From NCBI RefSeq assembly GCF_002929805.1, contig NZ_PJJM01000100.1:9011-51678 (forward strand): a DNA stretch of 42,668 nucleotides. The letters are read 5' to 3'. The translations under genes and the position numbers were made by a program. This DNA comes from Cryobacterium sp. Y50. Its GTDB lineage: Bacteria > Actinomycetota > Actinomycetes > Actinomycetales > Microbacteriaceae. Positions 24,122 through 31,409 of this stretch are shown here, piece by piece; positions within the stretch are counted from its first letter, which is position 1; every line of letters starts with the position of its first letter. Below the pieces are notes generated by a model. It searched no databases. It worked only from the letters and a program-made list of their open reading frames with translations, and was not told the origin of the DNA.

Positions 24122-25551
24122 GCCTTGGCGCGCGTGCCACGGGCGCGGGCCGGCTCGGCGGGAATCGAGGGCGTGATGGCCTCGGGGTCGCCGTAGCTGT
24201 AGCCATAGCCGTAATGGCCGTAGCCGTAGGCGTCCGGTCCGCTGGTGGGGAGCATGGTCAGCACGAGCCCGGAGATCGGCGCCCCGACATTGTTCAAAGC
24301 GGCGATGGCTCCGGTGAGCTGGTTCTTGTGCGTGCGGCCGGCCGCCACAACGATGAGGGCGCCACCCACATTTTTGGCGAGGATGGCGGCATCTGTTACC
24401 GGCAAAAGGGGCGGTGCGTCGAAGATGACCACGTCGAAGGCCCGGTTGAACTCGTTGATGAGCTGCGTCATGCGGGTGGAACCAAGCAGTTCACTCGGGT
24501 TAGGCGGCACATGGCCGGCCGGCAGCACGAACAGCTGCGCCTTACCCCAGGGCTGAATGACGTCGGCCAGGTCGGCGCGGCCGATGAGAACGTCGGTGAG
24601 GCCGACAGCGCCCTCCACGTCCATGTAGTCGGCGACCTTGGGGCGGCGCAGGTCGGCGTCGACGAGCAGCACGCGCGATCCGGCGTCGGCCAGGGCGATG
24701 GCGAGGTTGGCGCCCGTCGTGCTCTTTCCCTCACTCTCGATCGAGGAGGTGATGACGAAGGAACGGTCGACCCGCCCCACGTCGAGATACTGCAGGTTGG
24801 TGCGCAGGGTGCGGAACGATTCGGCGCGGGGGCTGCGTGGGTCGACGTGCACGATGAGCGGTCGTTCCTTGGCCTTGGGGTCGAAGACGATGCCGCCGAG
24901 AATAGGCAGGTCAGTGAGCAGCTCAACGTCGTGGGTATTGCGGATGCGCGTCTCGAGGGTTTCGCGCAGCACTGCGATGCCGATGCCGAGGGCCAGCCCC
25001 ACGAGCGCTCCGAGGGCGATGTTGAGCGGCACGTTGGGACTGACCGGCGCGATCGGAACCGTCGCTTCCTGCGTGAGGGTGAGCTTGACCGGCGAGGTCG
25101 CGTCAGCTATGTCGGGAGTTTCAATCTCTTCGACGACGAGGGTAAGGCTGTTCGAAATGGCGTTGGCCGTGTCGGCGGCCCGAACCGGGTCGGTGTCGGT
25201 GACGGTGACGTCGATGATCGAGGTTTCGAGCTGCGCGGCGGCGGCAACCTTCTTAGCCAGCTCGGCGGCGGTTATGCCCAGATCGAGGCTGGCGATGACG
25301 GGCAGCAACACGATCGGGGTGGTCGCGAGCTCGGCATAGGTCTTGACGCGCGCGACCGAGAAGTTGTTGCCCTGGGCGAGGTCGGCAGTGGACCCGCTGG
25401 ACTGCGTCAGGGTGACCACCTTGGACGTGGCGCTGTATTGCGGCGTCTGCAGAATTGAATAAGTGGATGCCGCGCCAACGGCTACCAGCGTGCACAGCAC
25501 GATGAGTACCCAGCTCTTGCGCAGAATGCGAATGTAGTCGCGAAGTTCCAT
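24118..25551 (-). CDS. Polysaccharide biosynthesis tyrosine autokinase (BY-kinase with Wzz domain), copy 2
   Basis: A 477-residue paralogue of copy 1 with the same order of parts: MELRDYIRILRKSWVLIVLCTLVAVGAAS helix, external Wzz loop, second helix NIALGALVGLALGIGIAVL, Walker A SIESEGKSTTGANLA, Walker A' LLVDADLRRP, Walker B VVIFDAPPLL and the tyrosine tail AYGYGHYGYGYSYGD. The cytosolic kinase is highly alike between copies; the external Wzz loop is the most diverged part, which suggests different polymer partners. ATG 25551 is preceded by GAGGGGA at a wide spacing. No own phosphatase follows, so the one at 19012-19641 may serve both. Confidence 0.93.
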   Translation of the reverse strand: MELRDYIRILRKSWVLIVLCTLVAVGAASTYSILQTPQYSATSKVVTLTQSSGSTADLAQGNNFSVARVKTYAELATTPIVLLPVIASLDLGITAAELAKKVAAAAQLETSIIDVTVTDTDPVRAADTANAISNSLTLVVEEIETPDIADATSPVKLTLTQEATVPIAPVSPNVPLNIALGALVGLALGIGIAVLRETLETRIRNTHDVELLTDLPILGGIVFDPKAKERPLIVHVDPRSPRAESFRTLRTNLQYLDVGRVDRSFVITSSIESEGKSTTGANLAIALADAGSRVLLVDADLRRPKVADYMDVEGAVGLTDVLIGRADLADVIQPWGKAQLFVLPAGHVPPNPSELLGSTRMTQLINEFNRAFDVVIFDAPPLLPVTDAAILAKNVGGALIVVAAGRTHKNQLTGAIAALNNVGAPISGLVLTMLPTSGPDAYGYGHYGYGYSYGDPEAITPSIPAEPARARGTRAKA

Positions 25552-25683
25552 GCTTGGGTGATCCCCTCATGTCGAGGAATACAACCCGTACTTCACCGCA
25601 CGAATGCGCGGTTCCCCTCTTCTGAGGGTACCGAACTTTGGGGCTCGTGCCGACCGGCGGTGGGTGCCGGTAGATTGGGATTT

Positions 25684-26655
25684 ATGGGGAAAGTGGTTGC
25701 GCGACAGTCCGTGAACGTTCTCATGCCGACGGGCTTCGGTCTTGTGGTGGCCATTGTGCTGCTGGAATCGGCTAATTCCACGTCGTTTGGGGACGCGAAT
25801 GTGGCCAATTTATTGGGCTATCTGTGCGTGTGGGTGCCTCTGTTGGTGGCGATTGGGGTGGCCGGGGGTGGTGTGGCGCGCGGCGGCTGGGGCTCGTCGC
25901 TTGATGGGCCGGGTGCGGCGATTCTTCACGGCTCGGCTGCGACTGCTGGGGTGAGCGGCGCTGGATCAAGCTCGGTTCTGACTAGCCCCGACTCGGTATC
26001 TGGTGGAGACTCGGCTGCTGCCGGTTCGGTTTCAAACCTGGCGCTGGGTAGCGACCGTGCTCCTGACCGTGCTCCTGACCGTGCTCCTGACTGTGCTCAT
26101 GCTGGATCTGTCGACGACGACGCGGGGAACGGCATCCGCTCTGGAAAAAGCCTGCTGCGGCTGTCGATTCGGCCGATCGACCTGGTCTGGGGGCTCGGGG
26201 TCGGTTTGCTGGCTCGCACAGTGGCGAGCCTGATCGAGATCTTGGGCTACGGCAGCATCGGAACTGCCGGCGCCACCTTCGGCGAGACCGTGCACGACGG
26301 CTGGTGGCTGTTCAGCGCATTGCTGGCCCCGGTGCTGCTGGCTCCGTTCGTGGAGGAACTGTTCTTTCGCGGGCTCGTGCTGCGCGGCGTATACCGGCAG
26401 GTTACAACGCTCGGCGCCGCGCGCTGGGCCGGGCCAATCGCGGTCGGAGTGAGCGGGCTGACGTTTGCACTCATGCACCTCGTGACAATCGACCCGGGAA
26501 ATACTTCGACCGTGGTCGTGGTCGGAGTCTCGACTTTGATTTTTGGGCTCGCCGCGGCCTCGCTCGCGCTGGCGACCGCACGAATCGGCGGCGCAATCGT
26601 GGCGCACGTGACGTTCAACGGGCTCGTCATTGTGCCGGCACTGCTGGGTTTCTGA
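25684..26655 (+). CDS. CPBP family intramembrane glutamic endopeptidase
   Basis: A 323-residue membrane protein. The Abi/CPBP motifs are complete: EELFFRG (about 225-231) in PFVEELFFRGLVLRGVYR, FALMH with the active-site His, and HVTFNG near the C-terminus. Members cleave membrane substrates or act in immunity and bacteriocin processing. An unusual ~80-residue Ser/Ala/Gly-rich, Asp-rich loop follows the second helix and contains DRAPDRAPDRAPDCAH (residues 124-139), encoded by a 12-bp tandem repeat. ATG 25684 has no strong ribosome site. It diverges from BY-kinase 2 across 132 bases. A role in processing the surface proteins nearby is possible but unproven. Confidence 0.85.
   Translation: MGKVVARQSVNVLMPTGFGLVVAIVLLESANSTSFGDANVANLLGYLCVWVPLLVAIGVAGGGVARGGWGSSLDGPGAAILHGSAATAGVSGAGSSSVLTSPDSVSGGDSAAAGSVSNLALGSDRAPDRAPDRAPDCAHAGSVDDDAGNGIRSGKSLLRLSIRPIDLVWGLGVGLLARTVASLIEILGYGSIGTAGATFGETVHDGWWLFSALLAPVLLAPFVEELFFRGLVLRGVYRQVTTLGAARWAGPIAVGVSGLTFALMHLVTIDPGNTSTVVVVGVSTLIFGLAAASLALATARIGGAIVAHVTFNGLVIVPALLGF
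26053..26100 (+). repeat. 12-bp tandem repeat in the CPBP gene, 3 perfect plus 1 degenerate copy
   Basis: GACCGTGCTCCT three times, then GACTGTGCTCAT. It encodes DRAP units in a hydrophilic loop, in frame. Confidence 0.95.
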
Positions 26656-26697
26656 GCCTCTCAGCTTTGAAGCACTGAGGTCCCCAGCCTCTGAGCT

Positions 26698-26730
26698 CTC
26701 GACACGCGACGGGACCGCTGGCGAGTCGAG
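26698..26730. repeat. Dispersed palindromic repeat remnant (REP-like)
   Basis: The arms CTCGAC (26698-26703) and GTCGAG (26725-26730) flank ACGCGACGGGACCGCTGGCGA. It resembles the repeat family of 6510-6586. Confidence 0.5.
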
Positions 26731-26904
26731 TGGCTAACGCCGGAAATTGGCGACCCTCCGGGCCCGGCCTCGGGTCAGCACGGCGTGTCCCAGATTTACC
26801 GGCACTGCGTACCGGGCCGACCTGGCACTGGGCGCAGGCTGCGCGGCACAGAACACAGGCACACGCCACGCACTTTCGCCCTTGCGGGCGGGCTCGGGGA
26901 TACG

Positions 26905-26943
26905 CGAAACGCCCCAACACCGAAGGGTGATCGAGGCGTTTCG
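26905..26943 (-). terminator. Nested hairpin downstream of the LASTG surface-protein gene
   Basis: CGAAACGCC (26905-26913) pairs with GGCGTTTCG (26935-26943), and an inner CACC/GGTG stem closes a GAA loop. It lies 34 bases past the stop at 26977. There is no U-tract, but stem and position fit an actinobacterial terminator. Confidence 0.7.
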
Positions 26944-26976
26944 GTGAGCGGCCCGGAGGCTACTCGAGAAAGCTAA

Positions 26977-27507
26977 TTACGCAGCAGCGTGCTGACGACG
27001 AACCGAGACGCGCACGAGAACGAGTGCGAGGCCGAGAACGAGAACGCCAACGGCACCCCAGATGACGAGGACCGGAGTGTTGAAGCCGGTGGAGGCGAGG
27101 CCCTTGTCGGCGGCATTCGTTGAAGCGGCAACGATGTCCAGGGTGACGGTGTAGGCCTGCGTCGCGGACTTAGCGGTGACCGTGTAGTCTCCGGTTGCGT
27201 TGCTGGGAATTACCACGTTGACGAACGAGGAACCGTTGAGTTCCGCAGTCTTGGTGAGTGACTTGGTGACAGCGGTCTTGACGACGCTGAGCGCGGCCTC
27301 CTGATCGCCCGTGACGGAGTAGAGAACGCTCTCCTCAGAAGCGAAGGCGTTTGCGGCGAAGGCCACGACGGCGGTTTCGCCGGCGATGGGCGCGCTCGTG
27401 ATAGTCACCTTGGAGTCGGACACGTAGTCAACCGCGTTGGCGGCCGGTGCGAAGGCGAATACGGCGATGACGGCGAGTGCTGCCGTAGCCAGGCTTTTCT
27501 TGAACAT
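26977..27507 (-). CDS. Small secreted surface protein with class E sortase-type LASTG signal
   Basis: A 176-residue protein. A signal peptide MFKKSLATAALAVIAVFAFAPAANA is followed by a beta-sandwich-like domain (about 27-135; SDSKVTITSAPIAGETAVVAF, SNATGDYTVTAKS). Then GLASTGFNTPVLVIWGAVGVLVLGLALVLV and the basic tail RRQHAAA: a complete LAxTG cell-wall sorting signal as used by actinobacterial class E sortases. The strong GGGGGGA ribosome site and a TATAAA-like -10 upstream suggest good expression. It is a paralogue of the LATAG protein at 21182-21706 in length, domain order and tail, and the two lie on either side of the DUF4012/BY-kinase 2 block. Role unknown; no sortase gene is in the window. 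Confidence 0.8.
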   Translation of the reverse strand: MFKKSLATAALAVIAVFAFAPAANAVDYVSDSKVTITSAPIAGETAVVAFAANAFASEESVLYSVTGDQEAALSVVKTAVTKSLTKTAELNGSSFVNVVIPSNATGDYTVTAKSATQAYTVTLDIVAASTNAADKGLASTGFNTPVLVIWGAVGVLVLGLALVLVRVSVRRQHAAA

Positions 27508-27732
27508 GATGAGGGTCCCCCCGGTATTTGGATGGTTTATACGCCGTAGACGGCGAGTCCCGGCAGATCATCTTGAAATACCTAGGTGACTCTCAGGCTA
27601 GCGCGCGATTGGAGCATTACGTAGCCCGATCGGCGTTAAACCTGGGCCTATCACGGTCGAATCGCCGTTATCACACCTGAACTGGGGGTACGCACGGTCG
27701 ACGCCGAGTCGAATTTGCGGCCCATTTCGCCG

Positions 27733-28362
27733 CTACGGCACGTCGTGACGGCTGCGGTTATTGAGCACGCCGTGGCTCTCTTCGAGGTAGCAGCTTCCAC
27801 AGAGCGACTCATAGGTGATCTCTTCGCCGTCGATGGCTACCTGGTCGCCGTCAAACACATAGACGCCGCCGATCTGGCGCCCGTTGAACACGGCCTTGCG
27901 TCCACAGCGGCAGATGGTCTTGAGTTCTTCGAGGCTGTGGGCCACTTCGAGCAGACGGCGACTTCCAGGAAAGGCGACGGTTTGAAAGTCCGTGCGGATG
28001 CCGTAAGCCAGCACGGGCACGTTTTCGAGAATGGCGATGCGCAGCAGATCGTCGACCTGGGTCTCGGTGAGAAACTGGGCCTCGTCGAGCAACAGGGCGC
28101 TCACGTCACGGCCGGACTCTTGCAAGACCTGCGCGCGGTGCTGCTGAAACAGGGCGTAGGCATCCGTTTGCGGAGTGAGGAGAAAATCGACGGCGCGGGT
28201 CACGCCGAGACGGGAGAGAATTCCGCGGTCGCCCTTGGTGTCGACCGACGGTTTGGCGAGCAGCACGTGGTGGCCGCGTTCCTCGTAGTTATATGCCGCC
28301 TGCAGCATCGAGGTGCTTTTGCCGCTGTTCATGGCGCCATATCGAAAGTACAGTTTCGCCAT
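27733..28362 (-). CDS. tdk: Thymidine kinase (type II)
   Basis: A 209-residue enzyme that phosphorylates thymidine to dTMP in nucleotide salvage. Walker A is YGAMNSGKST (about 8-17), the magnesium-binding segment is LLLDEAQFL, the lasso region carries FNGRQIGGVYVFDGDQVAIDGEE and the zinc site is formed by CRCG (about 152-155) and CGSCY near the C-terminus. Length and motif order are those of active bacterial type II enzymes. Its ATG shares one base with the stop of the upstream membrane gene (TAATG), so it is the last gene of an operon with the two histidine-kinase-like proteins, a curious partnership. Confidence 0.96.
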   Translation of the reverse strand: MAKLYFRYGAMNSGKSTSMLQAAYNYEERGHHVLLAKPSVDTKGDRGILSRLGVTRAVDFLLTPQTDAYALFQQHRAQVLQESGRDVSALLLDEAQFLTETQVDDLLRIAILENVPVLAYGIRTDFQTVAFPGSRRLLEVAHSLEELKTICRCGRKAVFNGRQIGGVYVFDGDQVAIDGEEITYESLCGSCYLEESHGVLNNRSRHDVP

Positions 28363-29771
28363 TAGGTGCCTTTGGTTGAAGTTGAGCTGCTGCGGTCAGC
28401 GTCAAATTCTAGCGTGAGAAGCGGATGCCGGCTGGTCACGCGCACCTGGGAGAAGACAGCGCGGAGCACGCTGAGGTACGGGCGCAGGGCCCGCCGGCGC
28501 TGGTACGGGGGTAGCGAGATTCCCGCCTGGATGGTGATGGTGTCGACGGCGCGTTCACCGGTTCTGCGCGATCGGGTCGTCAGCTGCGCTTGCGCCTGCG
28601 CCAGGGTGCGGGCCTGAGCTGCAGCTTGATCCTGGGCGGCGGTGACGATGGCGATGGTCGTGGTGTCGGTGGCCGGGGTGGGGAGCGCACCGCGCGCGCC
28701 GAAGGCCTGGGTAACCTGGGCGGTGTCGACGGGGGCGGGGCCGGTTCCGTCGATTTGCACGACGAGGCTGGTCGGATCGAAGCCCTTGAGGGTGCAGAGC
28801 GCCACGAGGATAGCGCCAGCGGCGGCGCGCTGGTCGGAGTCGAAGGCGGTCGCGCGGCGCTCGGGGTCGGCGATGACGCAGAGTGGGTTGAGTCCGCGCT
28901 CGGTCAGCGCGGTGCGTTCGCGTTCGATCAGGTCGTCGAGCCAGGTATGGTCGACCTCGGCAACGAGCACCCGGCGCACCTGAAAGGCGAGGGAGCGGGC
29001 CCGCTTCACGTCGGCGACGGTGAGCGTATCCCGCTCGAGCACGTCGGCCAAAAACGGCAGAACATCGGCGCCGAGGTTTCTAACGCGATGGTCGACCACC
29101 TCGTGCGCGAGGAGGTCACGACTCTCTTCGGTGCGCGCGCGGATCGCACGGCGGGCATCCGTTTGCCAGCGGTGAATGGAGTTGACGACCTGACGAGAGA
29201 ACGCGGCCGCGGCGAGGGTGGGCGCGAGCACCTGAGTCATGGCGATGATCGCGAACAGTGCCGGCGGAGTTTGCACGCCGAGAAAAGGCGATTGCACGAG
29301 GGCAGTCGCGCCGACGATGATCGCTGAGGTTCCGCCGAGCACGAGGATTTCTTTCCACGGCCGAAACGGGGCGAGGGCGAGCAGTAACAGGCCGAGTCCG
29401 ATCGGGGCAAAGTCGTCCTGGACCATGCCGTTGTACTGCCAGGCGCTGGCCGCGGCGAGCAGGTGGGCGACGAGCCCGAGGGCCACGACGATGATGGCGC
29501 GAGCGCGGGTGAACGGGGCCAGGTCGGGGCGGGCCGACCAAACGAGCACAGCGGCCGCGATGATGAGCGCTGCGACGGCGGAGACCGCAACCTCCTCGAT
29601 TTGAATCTCGTGCGGACGCGACACGGTCGAGGCGATCGCGTAGGTCACCACGATCAGGGCCACGACCGGGGCGATCGGCCAGACCGCCAGACCTCCGATG
29701 GGGTCGAGGCGCTGCTGTGAAGCGGATGCCGGCGCGCGCGGCCGGCGCGGCGTGGGGGTCGCGCGGGTCAT
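28362..29771 (-). CDS. Membrane protein with degenerate histidine-kinase-like C-terminus, partner of the upstream kinase
   Basis: I start at ATG 29771 (MTRATPTPRRPRAPAS), which overlaps the upstream gene stop (ATGA); a longer frame would overlap that gene by 168 bases. This gives 469 residues. A basic Pro-rich tail precedes about six membrane helices (IAPVVALIVVTYAIAST through TQVLAPTLAAAAF). Then comes a helical, DHp-like stretch (ARTEESRDLLAHEVVDHRVRNLGADVLPFLADVLERD), with no ordinary N, G1 or G2 ATP-binding boxes after it. The tail is Gln/Ala-rich (QDQAAAQARTLAQAQAQL). I do not recognise a named family; it may be a pseudokinase that dimerises with the upstream protein. Confidence 0.68.
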   Translation of the reverse strand: MTRATPTPRRPRAPASASQQRLDPIGGLAVWPIAPVVALIVVTYAIASTVSRPHEIQIEEVAVSAVAALIIAAAVLVWSARPDLAPFTRARAIIVVALGLVAHLLAAASAWQYNGMVQDDFAPIGLGLLLLALAPFRPWKEILVLGGTSAIIVGATALVQSPFLGVQTPPALFAIIAMTQVLAPTLAAAAFSRQVVNSIHRWQTDARRAIRARTEESRDLLAHEVVDHRVRNLGADVLPFLADVLERDTLTVADVKRARSLAFQVRRVLVAEVDHTWLDDLIERERTALTERGLNPLCVIADPERRATAFDSDQRAAAGAILVALCTLKGFDPTSLVVQIDGTGPAPVDTAQVTQAFGARGALPTPATDTTTIAIVTAAQDQAAAQARTLAQAQAQLTTRSRRTGERAVDTITIQAGISLPPYQRRRALRPYLSVLRAVFSQVRVTSRHPLLTLEFDADRSSSTSTKGT

Positions 29772-31093
29772 CGGGCGGGCCTCGAGTTCGGGTTCTTCGT
29801 CGCGGCTTTCGGGCTGGCTTTCGCTGCGGCTCTCAGGCTGGCTTTCGTTGCGGCTTTCGTTGCGGTCTTCGTTACCGCTTTCGTTGCGGCTGGCACGGTT
29901 AGGCGCACGCTCGTACCGGCGCCCGGGCGGCTCCAAATGAGCACCGAACCGCCAAGCTGCTCGATGCGTCGTCGCACGGACTGCCGTAGACCGAGCCGGT
30001 CAGAAGCGGATTCCGATTCGGTGAAGCCGCGGCCGGCATCCGTTATGAGGAGTGAAATTGTGCTGCTGTCGGATTCGATGGCAACTTCGGCGGAGGTGAT
30101 TCCGGCGTGCAGGATGACGTTGACCAGGCACTGTTGCACGGCGAGGCCGACGTCGCGGTCACTGCCGGCCTCGAGGCGGGCGAGGGCATTGCGGTCGCCC
30201 GTGACTTCGACGGTCAGCCCACGGTCGCGGCAGCGTTCGATGGCTGTGTAGACAGCGCTGGAGACCCAGGCCGGGTTTGGTGTTGACGCTTGCTCCTGAA
30301 CCGTTGATTGCGGTGTGATAGTTCTGCGAGCGTCGATATCAGTAAGCCAATTGGTGTCGTGCAGGGTGGTGAGAGTGTATTTCAGACTGGCTTTGAGACC
30401 CGGTGAGAGAGCTCCGGGTTCGGCCAGGGAGAGCGCGACGAGCTGGGAGACGGTCGTGTCGTTGAGCAGGGCGATGGCGCGGGTGTCGAGGGCATCGCGC
30501 AGCTGGCGGTTGGCGCCGTCTTGTACCGCGCGGTGGATGGCGGGTTGGGCTGCATTGCTGGCGCGGCGATCGATTCCGGCGAGCACCATGACCCCGACAA
30601 GTACGAGGTAGGTCGAAAGGGTGAACAGGTCGGGCCGGTAGGGCACGGTCGTGCCGACGATAGCGACGAGCGCGGCGGCCTCGGCCAGCAGAAAGGCCGC
30701 GGTGCTCCAGAGCACGCCGGCGAGCGCGGTGGATCCCGCGCCACCGACCATGACCAGGGCCATCTTGGGCAGGGCGACGAGGAACATGTTCGACGCGGGG
30801 AATACGTCGGGAACGCCGAGCACGGTGGCCGTGAAGACGCAGACACCGAGGGTGCCGACGAGCAGATAGGCGACGGCCAGAAGGATGCGGCGGTGCCGGG
30901 TAAAGAGGATGAGCAGGGCTGCCATCGCGGCCACGACCACGATGGTAATCCAGAGTTCAGGGGTTCTGAGGCTGAGGATACTGACTGAGACGATCGCGGC
31001 GCTTATGCAGGTCAGCGCAAACCAGTGCGCGGCCCTCGCGATGGCGCGCGCGAGCGTGCGCTGCACCAGGTAGCCGGGTAACCCTAAAGACAT
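29768..31093 (-). CDS. Membrane histidine-kinase-like ATPase with Lys/Ala-rich C-terminal tail
   Basis: A 441-residue protein from ATG 31093, chosen because GGGGGA lies just upstream. About six membrane helices (20-190) are followed by a helical region (ANRQLRDALDTRAIALLNDTTVSQLVALS) where the usual phospho-His motif is not visible, then a HATPase_c domain: N box VQQCLVNVILHAG, G1 ITDAGRGF, and GLRQSVRRRIEQLGGSVLIWSRPGAGTSVRLTV as in NarL-type kinases. The last ~40 residues are repetitive (AATKAVTKTATKAATKASLRAAAKAS), strongly basic and histone-like. No response regulator is adjacent. It is likely a sensor whose partner is the next gene; signal unknown. Confidence 0.75.
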   Translation of the reverse strand: MSLGLPGYLVQRTLARAIARAAHWFALTCISAAIVSVSILSLRTPELWITIVVVAAMAALLILFTRHRRILLAVAYLLVGTLGVCVFTATVLGVPDVFPASNMFLVALPKMALVMVGGAGSTALAGVLWSTAAFLLAEAAALVAIVGTTVPYRPDLFTLSTYLVLVGVMVLAGIDRRASNAAQPAIHRAVQDGANRQLRDALDTRAIALLNDTTVSQLVALSLAEPGALSPGLKASLKYTLTTLHDTNWLTDIDARRTITPQSTVQEQASTPNPAWVSSAVYTAIERCRDRGLTVEVTGDRNALARLEAGSDRDVGLAVQQCLVNVILHAGITSAEVAIESDSSTISLLITDAGRGFTESESASDRLGLRQSVRRRIEQLGGSVLIWSRPGAGTSVRLTVPAATKAVTKTATKAATKASLRAAAKASPKAATKNPNSRPAR

Positions 31094-31409
31094 ATTTCCC
31101 CCAATAGGTAAGTATGCCATCGGGGTGGGTGGGGGTCTTGGTTCGGTGGCCTCGGGCGATCAGGTGCTCGCCGGGCAGGTGAATTGCAGGTTGTGTCTGG
31201 CAACGGGTCGAGACTCACGGCTCGGTGGAGCTGGCGTCGCTTATGAACGGGCGGCGACGGGCTCGGGGCTGCGAGCTCGGGCTGGGAGCTCGGGCTGGGA
31301 GCTCGGGACTGCGGGCTCCAGTCTCGGGCCCGGTCTACCTTGTAAGCGCGGGCCGAATTCAGACACTGGGCCCACGTTCCGAGACCGGGCCCCGAACGCG
31401 ATGATGAGG
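31094..31409. other. 316-base intergenic region with tandem and inverted repeats
   Basis: It holds the promoter region of the sensor gene, a 13-bp tandem repeat (31266-31304) and an 11-bp inverted repeat GGGCCCGGTCT (31326-31336) / AGACCGGGCCC (31382-31392) that may end the radical SAM transcript. The GGGCCC-rich pieces resemble the 3' end of the radical SAM coding region. No gene seen. Confidence 0.6.
31266..31304. repeat. 13-bp tandem repeat, about 3 copies
   Basis: GGGCTGCGAGCTC once and GGGCTGGGAGCTC twice, with a fourth degenerate copy following. A 13-bp unit is not a multiple of three, in keeping with a non-coding position. Confidence 0.85.

Larger units (their letters stand above)
26656..26976. 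other. 321-base intergenic region with a palindromic repeat and a hairpin
   Basis: It contains a REP-like remnant (26698-26730) and the hairpin at 26905-26943 behind the LASTG gene. The open frames here have no recognisable content and look like by-products of high GC. Confidence 0.6.

Noticed and set aside
26627..26920. Cys-rich minus-strand frame behind the CPBP gene
   Set aside because: Cysteines are irregular, no start signal, and it crosses a palindromic repeat and the CPBP gene end.
29772..29936. N-terminal extension of the second sensor-like protein (repeat of NES/QPES residues)
   Set aside because: The ATG at 29771 overlaps the upstream stop as ATGA, the usual coupling in this genome; the extension would overlap by 168 bases.
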